Of a DNA stretch of 64,000 bases, positions 45,535 to 54,702 are shown piece by piece. Made by a program: the position numbers and the translations under genes. Source of the DNA: Sphingobium sp. (GTDB taxonomy: Bacteria > Pseudomonadota > Alphaproteobacteria > Sphingomonadales > Sphingomonadaceae); NCBI RefSeq assembly GCF_003248505.1, contig NZ_QFOA01000001.1:62001-126000 (forward strand), in the 5' to 3' direction. Position 1 is the stretch's first letter; every line of letters begins with the position of its first letter. The notes under the pieces were generated by a model. The model ran no database searches. It was given only the letters and a program-made list of their open reading frames with translations, and was not told the DNA's origin.

Positions 45535-45632
45535 ATTCCCCGGGGGACCGTTCACAGACGGTTGAGAGGCGGCTGACGTGGCCGCGACCCGCTGAACCTG
45601 ATCCGGTTGACACCGGCGGAGGGAGGGAGCGC
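45535..45632 (+). promoter_or_regulatory. TPP riboswitch (thi box)
   Basis: The conserved TPP aptamer features are present in order: CCCCGGGGGACC (P1/P2 region), GGTTGAGAGG (the CUGAGA-like segment), GACCCGCTGAACCTGATC, then CGGTTGACACCGG (P4/P5) and GGAGGGAGGGA closing P1. It lies about 60 bp before a small membrane protein gene and thiC, which should be switched off when thiamine diphosphate is abundant. Confidence 0.92.
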
Positions 45633-45689
45633 CTGTCTCAACCGCAGTCCGCACCCGCTTTCCGCCCTGATGAAGGAGGAAAGAGTGCG

Positions 45690-46097
45690 ATGGATACGAT
45701 TTCCCTCCTGACCCTGCGTCTGGCCGAGGCGATGGGCCTTTATATGATCGTCATGGGGATCGGCGGTCTTGCCAACCCGCAGCGATGGCGAACGGTCATG
45801 GAGGACCTGCATCGCTCGCCCGCGCTGGTCGTCACGCTGGGATTTGCTATCTTCGCCGTGGGCGTGACGCTGGTCATGATCCACAGCCGCTGGACCGATC
45901 CGCTGGCAATCCTGGTCAGCACCATCGGCTATGTCGTCCTGATCGAAGGCGCGCTGCTGCTCGCGGTGCCCGGGCCTTTGATCCGTATCGGCAGCGGCTC
46001 CGTCGTCTTTACCCGCGCCTGGGCGGTCTTCTCGCTCCTGCTCGGTATTCTTCTGTTTCTTGCCGGCCTCACGGGCCGTGCCACCGCCCTTATCTGA
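45690..46097 (+). CDS. Four-helix membrane protein between TPP riboswitch and thiC
   Basis: A 135-residue protein with four predicted membrane helices (GLYMIVMGIGGLANP; VVTLGFAIFAVGVTLVMIHS; ILVSTIGYVVLIEGALLLAVP; VFSLLLGILLFLAGLTG). ATG 45690 has a strong AAGGAGG site. I do not recognise a named family. It is read from the same TPP-controlled leader, 12 bp ahead of thiC, so it may serve thiamine or precursor uptake; that is inference from position only. Confidence 0.75.
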   Translation: MDTISLLTLRLAEAMGLYMIVMGIGGLANPQRWRTVMEDLHRSPALVVTLGFAIFAVGVTLVMIHSRWTDPLAILVSTIGYVVLIEGALLLAVPGPLIRIGSGSVVFTRAWAVFSLLLGILLFLAGLTGRATALI

Positions 46098-46109
46098 AAG
46101 GTATCTGTC

Positions 46110-47969
46110 ATGGCCGACGTTCCAGCCCGTACCGAAATGCGCGTCACCACCGGCTCCATCCGGGGATCGAAGAAAATCCATGTCGGCCCCCTGGGTGTCG
46201 CAATGCGCGAGATCACGCTGGAGCCGGGCAGCGGCGAGCCGCCGGTGCGCGTCTATGACACGTCCGGTCCCTATACCGATCCCGATGCCCGCATCGACAT
46301 CATGGCGGGCCTGCCCGCGCTGCGCCGCGAATGGATCATGGCGCGCGGCGACGTCGAGGAATATGATGCACGTGCGCTCAAGCCCGAAGACAACGGCATG
46401 AAGGGGCCGGACCGGTCCGGCGGCGTCCAGCCCTTCCCCAACGTGGTCAAGCGGCCGTTGCGGGCCAAGGCGGGCATGAATGTCAGCCAGATGCACTACG
46501 CCCGCCGCGGCATTATCACCCCCGAGATGGAATATGTCGCCGTGCGCGAGAATCTGGGGCGCGAACGGCTCGCCGAATATGTGCGCGACGGGCAGGACTG
46601 GGGCGCGGAGATCCCGGATTATGTGACGCCCGAATTCGTGCGCGACGAAGTGGCGCGGGGGCGAGCGATCATCCCCAACAACATCAACCATCCCGAAAGC
46701 GAGCCGATGGCGATCGGCCGGAATTTCCTGGTCAAGATCAACGCCAATATCGGCAACAGCGCCGTCGCATCGGATGTCGCGAGCGAAGTCGACAAGCTGG
46801 TCTGGTCGATCCGCTGGGGCGCGGACACGGTCATGGACCTGTCGACGGGCCGCAACATCCACGACACGCGCGAGTGGATCCTGCGCAATTCGCCGGTGCC
46901 CATCGGCACCGTCCCCATTTATCAGGCGCTGGAAAAGGTCGGCGGCATCGCCGAGGAGCTGACCTGGGACATTTTCCGCGACACGCTGATCGAGCAGGCC
47001 GAACAGGGCGTGGATTATTTCACCATCCATGCAGGCGTCCGCCTCCCCTACATCCCCATGACGGCAAAGCGCGTGACCGGTATCGTGTCGCGCGGCGGGT
47101 CGATCATGGCGAAATGGTGCCTGGCGCACCACAAGGAGAGCTTCCTCTACGAGCGCTTCGACGAGATCACCGAGATCATGAAGGCGTATGACATCGCCTA
47201 TTCGCTTGGCGACGGTCTGCGTCCCGGCTCCATCGCCGACGCCAACGACGAAGCGCAGTTCGCCGAGCTGTATACGCTGGGCGAACTCACCAAGCGCGCC
47301 TGGCAGCAGGACGTGCAGGTCATGATCGAAGGGCCGGGCCATGTGCCCATGCACAAGATCAAGCAGAATATGGAGAAGCAGCTGGAAGCGTGCGGCGAAG
47401 CGCCCTTCTACACATTGGGGCCGCTGACCACCGACATCGCGCCGGGATACGACCATATCACCAGCGGCATCGGCGCGGCGATGATCGGCTGGTACGGCAC
47501 GGCGATGCTCTGCTATGTCACGCCCAAGGAGCATCTGGGTCTGCCCGACCGCGACGACGTGAAGGTCGGCGTCGTCACCTACAAGCTGGCCGCCCACGCG
47601 GCGGACCTTGCCAAGGGGCATCCGGCGGCCAAGGTGCGCGACGACGCCTTGTCCCGCGCCCGGTTCGAGTTCCGCTGGCGCGACCAGTTCAACCTGTCGC
47701 TCGATCCCGACACCGCCGAACAATATCATGATCAGACGTTGCCGGCGGAGGGCGCGAAGTCCGCGCATTTCTGTTCGATGTGCGGCCCCAAATTCTGTTC
47801 GATGAAGATCACGCAGGAAGTGCGCGACTTTGCCGCCAGGCAGAACCAGCCCGCCGACACCTTCATCGCAGCGGACGAGGCGGAGGCCGGGATGCAGCAG
47901 ATGAGCGAGGTCTTCCGCGAGAAGGGCAGCGAACTCTACATGGGGGCGGGCGGACGCGAGCACGACTGA
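46110..47969 (+). CDS. thiC: Phosphomethylpyrimidine synthase ThiC
   Basis: A 619-residue radical SAM enzyme that converts aminoimidazole ribotide to HMP phosphate in the thiamine pyrimidine branch. Conserved text is plentiful: GGVQPFPNVVKRPLRAKAGMN, MHYARRGIITPEMEY, TIHAGVRLPY, EGPGHVPMHKI, and the C-terminal cluster-binding C555-x2-C558-x4-C563 (CSMCGPKFC). Length and motifs are those of full-length ThiC. It is controlled by the upstream TPP riboswitch. Confidence 0.98.
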   Translation: MADVPARTEMRVTTGSIRGSKKIHVGPLGVAMREITLEPGSGEPPVRVYDTSGPYTDPDARIDIMAGLPALRREWIMARGDVEEYDARALKPEDNGMKGPDRSGGVQPFPNVVKRPLRAKAGMNVSQMHYARRGIITPEMEYVAVRENLGRERLAEYVRDGQDWGAEIPDYVTPEFVRDEVARGRAIIPNNINHPESEPMAIGRNFLVKINANIGNSAVASDVASEVDKLVWSIRWGADTVMDLSTGRNIHDTREWILRNSPVPIGTVPIYQALEKVGGIAEELTWDIFRDTLIEQAEQGVDYFTIHAGVRLPYIPMTAKRVTGIVSRGGSIMAKWCLAHHKESFLYERFDEITEIMKAYDIAYSLGDGLRPGSIADANDEAQFAELYTLGELTKRAWQQDVQVMIEGPGHVPMHKIKQNMEKQLEACGEAPFYTLGPLTTDIAPGYDHITSGIGAAMIGWYGTAMLCYVTPKEHLGLPDRDDVKVGVVTYKLAAHAADLAKGHPAAKVRDDALSRARFEFRWRDQFNLSLDPDTAEQYHDQTLPAEGAKSAHFCSMCGPKFCSMKITQEVRDFAARQNQPADTFIAADEAEAGMQQMSEVFREKGSELYMGAGGREHD

Positions 47970-48000
47970 CCGCGCCCGCCCATCACGTATATGTCATCGA

Positions 48001-48050
48001 CCGGTGCGAAAGGCGGAACAAGGATATTGACCTGACCGCCTTCGCACCGG
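48001..48050. repeat. Inverted repeat after thiC
   Basis: CCGGTGCGAA-A-GGCGG (48001-48016) pairs with CCGCC-TTCGCACCGG (48036-48050) around a 19-nt loop: 15 paired bases and one bulge. No T-run follows. It lies 31 bp after the thiC stop and may be a terminator or mRNA-end structure. Confidence 0.5.
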
Positions 48051-48160
48051 ACAGTGTCGGTGTTTCAGAACGATCCACCCCATGAGAGGCGATGCCTCTG
48101 GATTTTCCATCCGGAGGCGGCTTTATCGGCGCGCGTCCTCTTTCGAGCGAGAAACCTGAT

Positions 48161-49327
48161 ATGAAGATTGCTGTTTTCGGCCTCGGTTATGTCGGGCTGT
48201 CCAACGCGGTGCTGCTCGCGCAGCATAACGAGGTCGTGGCGGTCGACATATCGGAGGACCGCGTCGCCAAGCTGAACGCCCGGCAATCGCCGATCAGCGA
48301 CGCGGAGCTGGAGGATTTCCTCGCCAACCGGACGCTCGACCTGCGGGCGACGACCGACGCGCAGGAAGCGCTGGCGGGAGCCGATTTCGCTATCGTCGCG
48401 ACCCCTACCAACTACGATGTCGATACCAACAAGTTCGATACCAGTTCCGTGCGCGCGGTGATCGCGACGGCCATCGCCGCCAGCCCCACCGTCACCGTGA
48501 TCGTCAAGTCCACGATCCCCGTTGGCTTCATCGACGATGTGCGGGCGTCGATGAACACCGACCAGGTGATCTTCAGTCCCGAATTCCTGCGCGAAGGGCG
48601 CGCGCTCTACGACAATCTTCACCCCTCCCGCATCATCGTGGGCGAACGGTCGGAGCGGGCGCGGGTGTTTGCGGGCCTGCTGCTTCAGGGCGCGCAGAAG
48701 AAGGATACCCAAATCCTCTTCACCGATGCGCGGGAAGCCGAGGCGATCAAGCTGTTCGCCAACACCTATCTCGCGATGCGGGTCGCTTTCTTCAACGAAC
48801 TCGACAGCTATGCCATCGCGGGTGGCATGGACACGCGCCAGATTATCGACGGCGTCAGCCTCGACCCCCGGATCGGCGCGCATTACAACAATCCCAGCTT
48901 CGGCTATGGCGGCTATTGCCTGCCCAAGGACACCAAGCAGTTGCTGGCCAATTACGCCCAGGTGCCGCAGAACCTGATCCACGCGATCGTGGAGGCGAAC
49001 CGAACGCGCAAGGACTTCCTTGCCGACCAGATCATCGCGCGCAAGCCCGACACCGTGGGCGTATTCCGCCTGGTGATGAAGGCGGGGTCGGACAATTTCC
49101 GCCAGTCGTCGATCCAGGGCATCATGAAGCGGGTGAAGGCCAAGGGCATATCGGTCGTGATCTACGAACCGGCGATGCGCGAGGATGCTTTCTTCGGGTC
49201 TCCCGTGATCCGCGACCTCGATCAGTTTCTGGCGACGTCGGACGTCATCATCGCCAACCGCATGACGCCCGAACTGGAGGCGGCGGGCGACAAGGTCTTC
49301 ACCCGCGATCTTTTCGGGTCCGACTGA
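48161..49327 (+). CDS. ugd: UDP-glucose 6-dehydrogenase
   Basis: A 388-residue nucleotide-sugar dehydrogenase, the size of the short enterobacterial Ugd type. The NAD-binding start MKIAVFGLGYVGLSNAVLLA, IVKSTIPVGF, FSPEFLREGRALYDNLHPSRIIVG and catalytic C253 in FGYGGYCLPKDTKQL are present. It makes UDP-glucuronate for acidic EPS and feeds the epimerase at 37774. The ATG 48161 start matches the family N-terminus; the longer frame from 48092 adds an unconserved leader. Confidence 0.95.
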   Translation: MKIAVFGLGYVGLSNAVLLAQHNEVVAVDISEDRVAKLNARQSPISDAELEDFLANRTLDLRATTDAQEALAGADFAIVATPTNYDVDTNKFDTSSVRAVIATAIAASPTVTVIVKSTIPVGFIDDVRASMNTDQVIFSPEFLREGRALYDNLHPSRIIVGERSERARVFAGLLLQGAQKKDTQILFTDAREAEAIKLFANTYLAMRVAFFNELDSYAIAGGMDTRQIIDGVSLDPRIGAHYNNPSFGYGGYCLPKDTKQLLANYAQVPQNLIHAIVEANRTRKDFLADQIIARKPDTVGVFRLVMKAGSDNFRQSSIQGIMKRVKAKGISVVIYEPAMREDAFFGSPVIRDLDQFLATSDVIIANRMTPELEAAGDKVFTRDLFGSD

Positions 49328-49334
49328 CGGCGGA

Positions 49335-50468
49335 TCAGTTGCGGGACACCGCCGGGGTCCAGATTTGGTAGGTGCGCCCGCGCAGGGCATCGACAACCCC
49401 GAGCAGCGTCGCGACGATCGACAGCAGGATCTGGTAGAGGCTGCCGAGCAGCGGAACCCCCGCGCGGCCGAGCAGCAGCGCCAAGGCTGCAAGGCCGAAC
49501 GCGGCAGCCGCAAGCCAGGGCTGCCCCGCTGCGACCAGGCCCGCAAGGCCCAGAATTACACCTGCGATCAAGGGCACGAGGCCGAACCAGCGCAGGAGCT
49601 TGTGCGAAACATATTTGTAGAGGTCGCCCGCCCCGTACGCCGCACGGATCGACGGCCAGAGATAGCGGTGGGTGTTGAAGGCGCGGCAGGCGATGCGCCG
49701 TTTGCGCCGAAATTCGTCACGACTTTCGGTCGCGTTCTTTTCATAGGCAACGACATCGGTGGCGTGGATGAGGCGTTGGCCCTTGAGCGTGACGGTCATC
49801 GACACGGTCATGTCGTCGAGCAGATGGGGCGGCACCGCAGGGTAGAGATGGCGGCGGGTGGCGAAGATCGATCCGTCCGCGCCCATGATCGATCCCACTG
49901 CCGACTCGCGCTGCTTGATCGCCTCCTCCAGCCGCCAGTAGAGGCCGCCGACCTTCGCCACCGCGCCCGCATCCTCGTTGATATAGCGCAGCGTCCCCGC
50001 GACGCCGCCGACTTCGGGGTCGGAGAAATAGCGCAGGAGAGGGGCGATGGCTTCGGGATCGAGCAGGACGTTGGCGTCGGTGAAGATCATGATCTCCCCC
50101 CTCGCCTGCTCCACCATGCGGCGCATGCCCGTGGCCTTGCCGGTGCGCTCTGTCGAAGGGACGACGCGCAGGAGGTCCGCCTGCGCCAGCAGCATGGGGA
50201 GCGTTTCGTCGGTGCTGCAATCGGAATAGGCGAGGAACTCGATGCCGGGGTGCCGATCCCTGATCGCGCGCAGATTGGCGATCTTGGCAGGAAGCGAGGC
50301 TTTCTCGTTGAAGGCGGAGAAGACGAGCGTGGCCGGGGGCAGGGGGGCTGCGGGATCGACGCGCACGGGCCGGAGCGCGAAGAAGCGCAACGAAAGCGGA
50401 TAGATCATATAGGGATGCAGGAAGATCAGCACGCAGCCGCACGCCGCGAGCAGCAGGACAGCCGCCAT
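49335..50468 (-). CDS. Membrane glycosyltransferase family 2
   Basis: A 377-residue processive-type GT2. It has one N-terminal helix (AAVLLLAACGCVLIFLHPYMIYPL), the GT-A domain with ATLVFSAFNEKASLP, YSDCSTDET and FTDANVLLDPEA, QRESAVGSIMGADGSIFA, and a QxxRW-like region replaced by RRKRRIACRAF, then three C-terminal helices. It probably extends or starts a polysaccharide chain at the inner membrane. It ends 7 bp from the convergent ugd and is divergent from the mannose isomerase gene. Confidence 0.88.
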   Translation of the reverse strand: MAAVLLLAACGCVLIFLHPYMIYPLSLRFFALRPVRVDPAAPLPPATLVFSAFNEKASLPAKIANLRAIRDRHPGIEFLAYSDCSTDETLPMLLAQADLLRVVPSTERTGKATGMRRMVEQARGEIMIFTDANVLLDPEAIAPLLRYFSDPEVGGVAGTLRYINEDAGAVAKVGGLYWRLEEAIKQRESAVGSIMGADGSIFATRRHLYPAVPPHLLDDMTVSMTVTLKGQRLIHATDVVAYEKNATESRDEFRRKRRIACRAFNTHRYLWPSIRAAYGAGDLYKYVSHKLLRWFGLVPLIAGVILGLAGLVAAGQPWLAAAAFGLAALALLLGRAGVPLLGSLYQILLSIVATLLGVVDALRGRTYQIWTPAVSRN

Positions 50469-50626
50469 GATCGATGAACCCTTCGCTTTGCCGGACGTTT
50501 CCGGCCCGTTCTGTCGCGTTTGCCGACGCGGGCGTCAAGCCTTGCATCGCGGCGCGGGGCAGGACATGGCGGATGCGGGCGCAGGGTGGCCCGGCGGGGC
50601 CGGGCGTAAGGAAGGACGAACAAGGC

Positions 50627-51445
50627 ATGCGTGCGCAGTTACCGATACGACAGGTGGAAAAGCCCTGGGGGCGCGACGAACTGCCATCCCCCTTCAAGGC
50701 CCCGGCGGGCGAGCGCGTCGGCGAAATCTGGTTCGAGCCGCCTGCCGACCTGCCCGACCTGCTCGTCAAATATATCTTCACCAGCGAGAAGCTGTCGGTG
50801 CAGGTCCATCCCTCCGACACGCAGACGCAGGCCAAGGGGCTGGGCTCGCAGGGTAAGGAGGAATGCTGGCTGGTGATCGCCGCCGATGAGGGCGCGACCC
50901 TGGGCATCGGGTTCGACGAGCCGATCGGGGCCGACGCGATGCGGGCAGCGGCGGTGGACGGGTCGATCGAGCAGCGCATGACATGGCATCCGGTCGCGCC
51001 GGGCGATTTCTTCTACATTCCGGCGAACACGGTCCATGCCATCGGCGGCGGCATCGCATTGATCGAGGTGCAGCAGAACAGCGATATCACCTATCGGCTC
51101 TACGATTATGGCCGCCCGCGCGAACTGCATCTGGACGAGGGGATGGCGGTCGCGAAGGGAGAGCGATACGATACCGGTCGCTGGCAACGGACGGTAGGCG
51201 AACGGGACAGCGTCCAACTGGTCGACGGCCCCTATTTCCGGCTGGATCAGGTGAAGGGCGCCCCCTCGGACGAAGTCGCGGCGCGCTACCCCGGTTCGTT
51301 CCTGGTCATCCCGCGCGAAGGGGCGGTCGAGATTGGCGGGGAGCGGATTGCGGCGGGCGAATGCGGTCTGGCGAAACGGCTCGACGATGTGCGGTTCGGC
51401 GACGACAGCGTGGTGCTGATCGCGGCGGGGTGCGATGCGCGCTGA
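50627..51445 (+). CDS. manA: Mannose-6-phosphate isomerase, class I (short)
   Basis: A 272-residue type I isomerase with the zinc-site sequence VQVHPSDTQT, then KEECWLVIAADEGATLGIGF, PANTVHAIGGGIALIEVQQNSDITYRLYDYGR. It interconverts mannose-6-P and fructose-6-P, linking glycolysis to GDP-mannose. The start ATG 50627 is preceded by GGAAGG. The gene is read divergently from the GT2 gene, suggesting that both belong to an EPS satellite with ugd. Confidence 0.88.
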   Translation: MRAQLPIRQVEKPWGRDELPSPFKAPAGERVGEIWFEPPADLPDLLVKYIFTSEKLSVQVHPSDTQTQAKGLGSQGKEECWLVIAADEGATLGIGFDEPIGADAMRAAAVDGSIEQRMTWHPVAPGDFFYIPANTVHAIGGGIALIEVQQNSDITYRLYDYGRPRELHLDEGMAVAKGERYDTGRWQRTVGERDSVQLVDGPYFRLDQVKGAPSDEVAARYPGSFLVIPREGAVEIGGERIAAGECGLAKRLDDVRFGDDSVVLIAAGCDAR

Positions 51446-51446
51446 A

Positions 51447-51486
51447 AACCGGTCATCTGCCTGATACGACAGGAAAATGACCGGTT
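51447..51486 (+). terminator. Stem-loop after manA
   Basis: AACCGGTCAT (51447-51456) pairs with ATGACCGGTT (51477-51486), a perfect 10-bp stem starting right after the manA stop. An inner CCTG/CAGG pair lies in the loop. There is no T-run, so its activity as a terminator is uncertain. Confidence 0.5.
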
Positions 51487-51524
51487 AAGGCGACAGCGAT
51501 GTAGACAACCGAAACGATATAATT

Positions 51525-51554
51525 GCCATCGTTAGTTAGCTAACTAACGATGGC
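51525..51554. repeat. 30-bp perfect palindrome
   Basis: GCCATCGTTAGTTAG is followed directly by its exact reverse complement, with no spacer. It sits between convergent manA and the molybdopterin subunit gene, and its last base overlaps that gene's stop codon. Rarely transcribed hairpins lack a loop, so a dyad protein-binding site or a loop-less terminator are both possible. Confidence 0.9.
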
Positions 51555-53749
51555 TAGGCCGTTTGCGCCTTCAGGATCTTGTCGATGGTCAGCGGATAAT
51601 CGCGCAGGCGAATGCCGGTGGCGTTGTAGATGGCGTTCGCCACCGCCGCACCCGCACCGCAAATGCCGAGCTCGCCCACGCCCTTCGCCTTCATGGGCGA
51701 GCTCTTGTCGTCGAGTTCGTCGATGAAGAGCACGTCCTGTTCGGGGATGTCGGCATGAACCGGCACCAGATATTCGGCCATGTCGTGGTTGACGAAGAAG
51801 CCGAAGCGGGTGTCGACATCCAGCGACTCCATCAACGCTGCGCCCACGCCCATGGTCATTGCGCCGATCACCTGGCTGCGCGCCGATTTGGGATTGAGGA
51901 TGCGCCCTGCGGCAAAGGCCCCTCCCATGCGCCGGACGCGCACTTCGCCCGTATCCATGTCGACGCCGACTTCGCAGAAATGCGCGCCGAAGGTCGCCTG
52001 CGCATAGCGTTTGTCGAGATCGCCATATTCCATCGCGTCCTCGGCCCACAGCCCCTCGCGCCCGGCGAGGGTAGCGAGCGTTTGCGACTGGTTGCCCTGA
52101 CGGATGAGGCCATCCTCGAACTGTGCCTGATCGGGCGCGTAGCCCGCCTTTTGCGCAAGCTTGGCACGCAGCGCCATCGCGGCGGCATAGACGCCTGCGG
52201 TGGAGCTGTTCGCGCCCCACTGACCGCCCGATCCCGCTGCCGGCGGAAAGCGGCTGTCGCCCAGGCGCACGGTCACCTGCTCCAGCGGCACGCCGAGCAT
52301 TTCGGCGGCGGTCTGGCCGATGATGGTGTAGCTGCCGGTGCCGATGTCGGTCATGTCGGTTTCGACCGTGACATGCCCCTTGGCATCGACGCCGATCCGC
52401 GCCGCCGATTTCATGACGAGATTGTTGCGGAAGGCGGATGCCATGCCCATGCCGACCCGCCAGCGCCCGTCCCGCACCTGACCGGGTTTGGGATTGCGCC
52501 TGGCCCAGCCGAACCGGTCCGCGCCCGCGCGCAGGCATTCGACCAGCTTGCGGCTGGAGAAGGGGCGTTGCGACCCTGCTTCGGGATCGAACTGCACATC
52601 GTTGCGGATGCGCAGTTCGACCGGATCGACGCCGCACGCTTCGGCCAGTTCGTCCATCGCGACTTCGAGCGCGAGCAAGCCGACCGCTTCGCCCGGCGCG
52701 CGCATCGCATTGCCTTCGGGGAGGTTGAGCGTCACCAACCGATGCGCGGTCATGCGATTGGCACCGCCATAGAGCAGCCGCGTCTGCATCGCCGCCGTTT
52801 CCGGCCCGCCGCCCGGCTGGTCGCCCGACCATACTTCATGCGCGATGGCGTCGATCACGCCGTCCTTGTTCGCACCCAGCCGGATGCGCTGGATGGTGGC
52901 GGGACGATGCGTGGTGTTGTTGGGAATCTGATGCCGGGCCAGTGCGACCTTGACCGGACGACCGACCTTGCGCGCGCCCAGCGCCGCCATCAGCGCATCG
53001 GCCCGAAGGAACAGCTTAGACCCGAAACCGCCGCCGATATAGGGCGAGACGAGGCGGACATTCTCCTTGGGGATGCCCAACGTCTTGGCGACTTCGCCCA
53101 CGCCCCATGCGATCATCTGGTTCGATGTCCACAGCGTCAGCTTGTCGCCGTTCCACGCCGCCGTGGTGGCATGCGGCTCCATCATCGCGTGGCTCTGATC
53201 GGGGGTGGTGTAGGTCCGGTCGATCTTTACCGGCGCGGCGGCGAAGCCCGCGTCGAAATCGCCTGCCTTAGTATCCGGGTCGCCGCTCTTGGGCTTGACG
53301 CCCGTCCCCTGTTCCGCCGCGAGGTCGAACTTGCCGCCTTCGCCTGTATAGTCGATGCGCACCAGCTTGGCCGCGTCACGGGCGTTTTCGAACGTATCGG
53401 CGACGACCAGTGCGACCGCCTGATCATAATGGTCGATCTGCGGGCCGCCCAGCAGCGGGACGGTATTCATCTGGCCCTTGCCGAGCTTTCCGGCATTGGC
53501 GTGGGTGACGATGCCCAGAACGCCCGGCGCGCCTTCCGCCGCGCGGGTGTCGATAGACGCGATGCGCCCCTTGGCGATCGCCGAACCCACGATCCAGCCA
53601 TAGGCCGCCTTGGGCGCGGCATCGTGCCGTTCGTAGGCATAGGGCGCGGTGCCCGTCACCTTTGCCGGACCGTCGAGGCGGTCATGCGCGATACCGATCA
53701 CCCGGCCCCGGTCGAGGGGGTTCGGCCCTGCGGGCGTATCGAACTTCAT
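51554..53749 (-). CDS. Aldehyde/xanthine oxidoreductase, molybdopterin-binding subunit (PaoC-like)
   Basis: A 731-residue large subunit. Substrate and Moco-binding signatures include YIGGGFGSKLFLRADALMAALGA, RAPGEAVGLLALEVAMDELA, and the C-terminal KGVGELGICGAGAAVANAIYNATG with the catalytic-type Glu of the family. The order of the operon (2Fe-2S, FAD, Moco) and the size match the periplasmic aldehyde oxidoreductase PaoABC of E. coli, which oxidises aromatic and other aldehydes to acids. It overlaps the FAD subunit gene by 4 bp and ends at the 30-bp palindrome. Confidence 0.92.
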   Translation of the reverse strand: MKFDTPAGPNPLDRGRVIGIAHDRLDGPAKVTGTAPYAYERHDAAPKAAYGWIVGSAIAKGRIASIDTRAAEGAPGVLGIVTHANAGKLGKGQMNTVPLLGGPQIDHYDQAVALVVADTFENARDAAKLVRIDYTGEGGKFDLAAEQGTGVKPKSGDPDTKAGDFDAGFAAAPVKIDRTYTTPDQSHAMMEPHATTAAWNGDKLTLWTSNQMIAWGVGEVAKTLGIPKENVRLVSPYIGGGFGSKLFLRADALMAALGARKVGRPVKVALARHQIPNNTTHRPATIQRIRLGANKDGVIDAIAHEVWSGDQPGGGPETAAMQTRLLYGGANRMTAHRLVTLNLPEGNAMRAPGEAVGLLALEVAMDELAEACGVDPVELRIRNDVQFDPEAGSQRPFSSRKLVECLRAGADRFGWARRNPKPGQVRDGRWRVGMGMASAFRNNLVMKSAARIGVDAKGHVTVETDMTDIGTGSYTIIGQTAAEMLGVPLEQVTVRLGDSRFPPAAGSGGQWGANSSTAGVYAAAMALRAKLAQKAGYAPDQAQFEDGLIRQGNQSQTLATLAGREGLWAEDAMEYGDLDKRYAQATFGAHFCEVGVDMDTGEVRVRRMGGAFAAGRILNPKSARSQVIGAMTMGVGAALMESLDVDTRFGFFVNHDMAEYLVPVHADIPEQDVLFIDELDDKSSPMKAKGVGELGICGAGAAVANAIYNATGIRLRDYPLTIDKILKAQTA

Positions 53750-54702
53750 GCCCTTGCCTCCTTGTTCCGGTAGACCGACGCGAGCGTCCGTTCGACCAGC
53801 ACTTTCTTGAAATCATTATGGGACGTGGTGCGCGCACCGGCGAGCGCCGCTTCGGCGACGGCTGTTGCGCCCTTGCGCCCGGCCTCATCCGCCTCCGCGA
53901 CGCGCCAGGGCTTGGCACCGATGCCGCCGAAGGCGAAGCGGGTCTTGCCGTCCTTGCCCCACACCGCCGCGACCGACACCAGTGCGAAAGCGTAGGAACT
54001 GCGGTCGCGCACCTTGCGGTAGACATGCGTGCCGCCGAGCGGCTTCGGCAGCGTCACCGCTGTGATGATCTCACCGGGTTTGAGCGCCGTCTCCTTTTCC
54101 GGCGTGTCGCCGGGCAGAAGGTGGAAATCGGCGATGGGGATCGCCCGTTGCGCGCCGGTGGCGTCCATCGTTTCGACATTGGCGTCGAGCAGCCGCATCG
54201 CGACCGCCATGTCGCTGGGATGCTGGGCGATGCAGGCGTCGCTGACTCCCATGATCGCCAGCGCCCGGCTGACCCCCTGGAGCGCGCCGCATCCGCTGCC
54301 GGGCTTGCGCTTGTTGCAGGGCATCCGCGTGTCGTAGAAATAGACGCAGCGCGTGCGTTGAAGCAGATTGCCCCCGGTCGTCGCCTTGTTGCGCAACTGC
54401 CCGGACGCGCCGGACACCAGTGCGCGGCTGAGCACCGCATAGTCGCGGCGCACGCGCGCGTCGGCGGCAAGATCGGTGTTGCGGACCAGCGCGCCGATGC
54501 GCAGGCCGCCTTCCGCCGTCTCCTCGATCCTGTCGAGGCCGAGATGATTGACGTCGATCAGGTGAGCGGGCGTTTCGATCTGGAGCTTCATGAGATCGAG
54601 CAGGTTCGTTCCGCCCGCGATGAAGCGCGCGCCCTGAACCGATCCCGCCGCGCGGGCGGCATCCTGCACGCTCGTCGCGCGCTCGTAGGTGAAGGGTCTC
54701 AT
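53746..54702 (-). CDS. FAD-binding subunit of aldehyde oxidoreductase (PaoB-like)
   Basis: A 318-residue CO dehydrogenase-type flavoprotein subunit. It has FIAGGTNLLDLMKL, SGASGQLRNKATTGGNLLQRT, and an inserted Cys group CVYFYDTRMPCNKRKPGSGC that matches the extra [4Fe-4S] loop of PaoB. It passes electrons between Moco/2Fe-2S subunits and acceptor. The start at 54702 gives the conserved MRPFTYERA and a 4-bp overlap with the 2Fe-2S gene. Confidence 0.92.
   Translation of the reverse strand: MRPFTYERATSVQDAARAAGSVQGARFIAGGTNLLDLMKLQIETPAHLIDVNHLGLDRIEETAEGGLRIGALVRNTDLAADARVRRDYAVLSRALVSGASGQLRNKATTGGNLLQRTRCVYFYDTRMPCNKRKPGSGCGALQGVSRALAIMGVSDACIAQHPSDMAVAMRLLDANVETMDATGAQRAIPIADFHLLPGDTPEKETALKPGEIITAVTLPKPLGGTHVYRKVRDRSSYAFALVSVAAVWGKDGKTRFAFGGIGAKPWRVAEADEAGRKGATAVAEAALAGARTTSHNDFKKVLVERTLASVYRNKEARA

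Noticed and set aside
51563..53773. A 736-codon open frame on the plus strand opposite the molybdopterin subunit gene
   Set aside because: The minus strand has unmistakable oxidoreductase motifs and is coupled to its partner subunits; the plus-strand text is Arg/His-rich without motifs.
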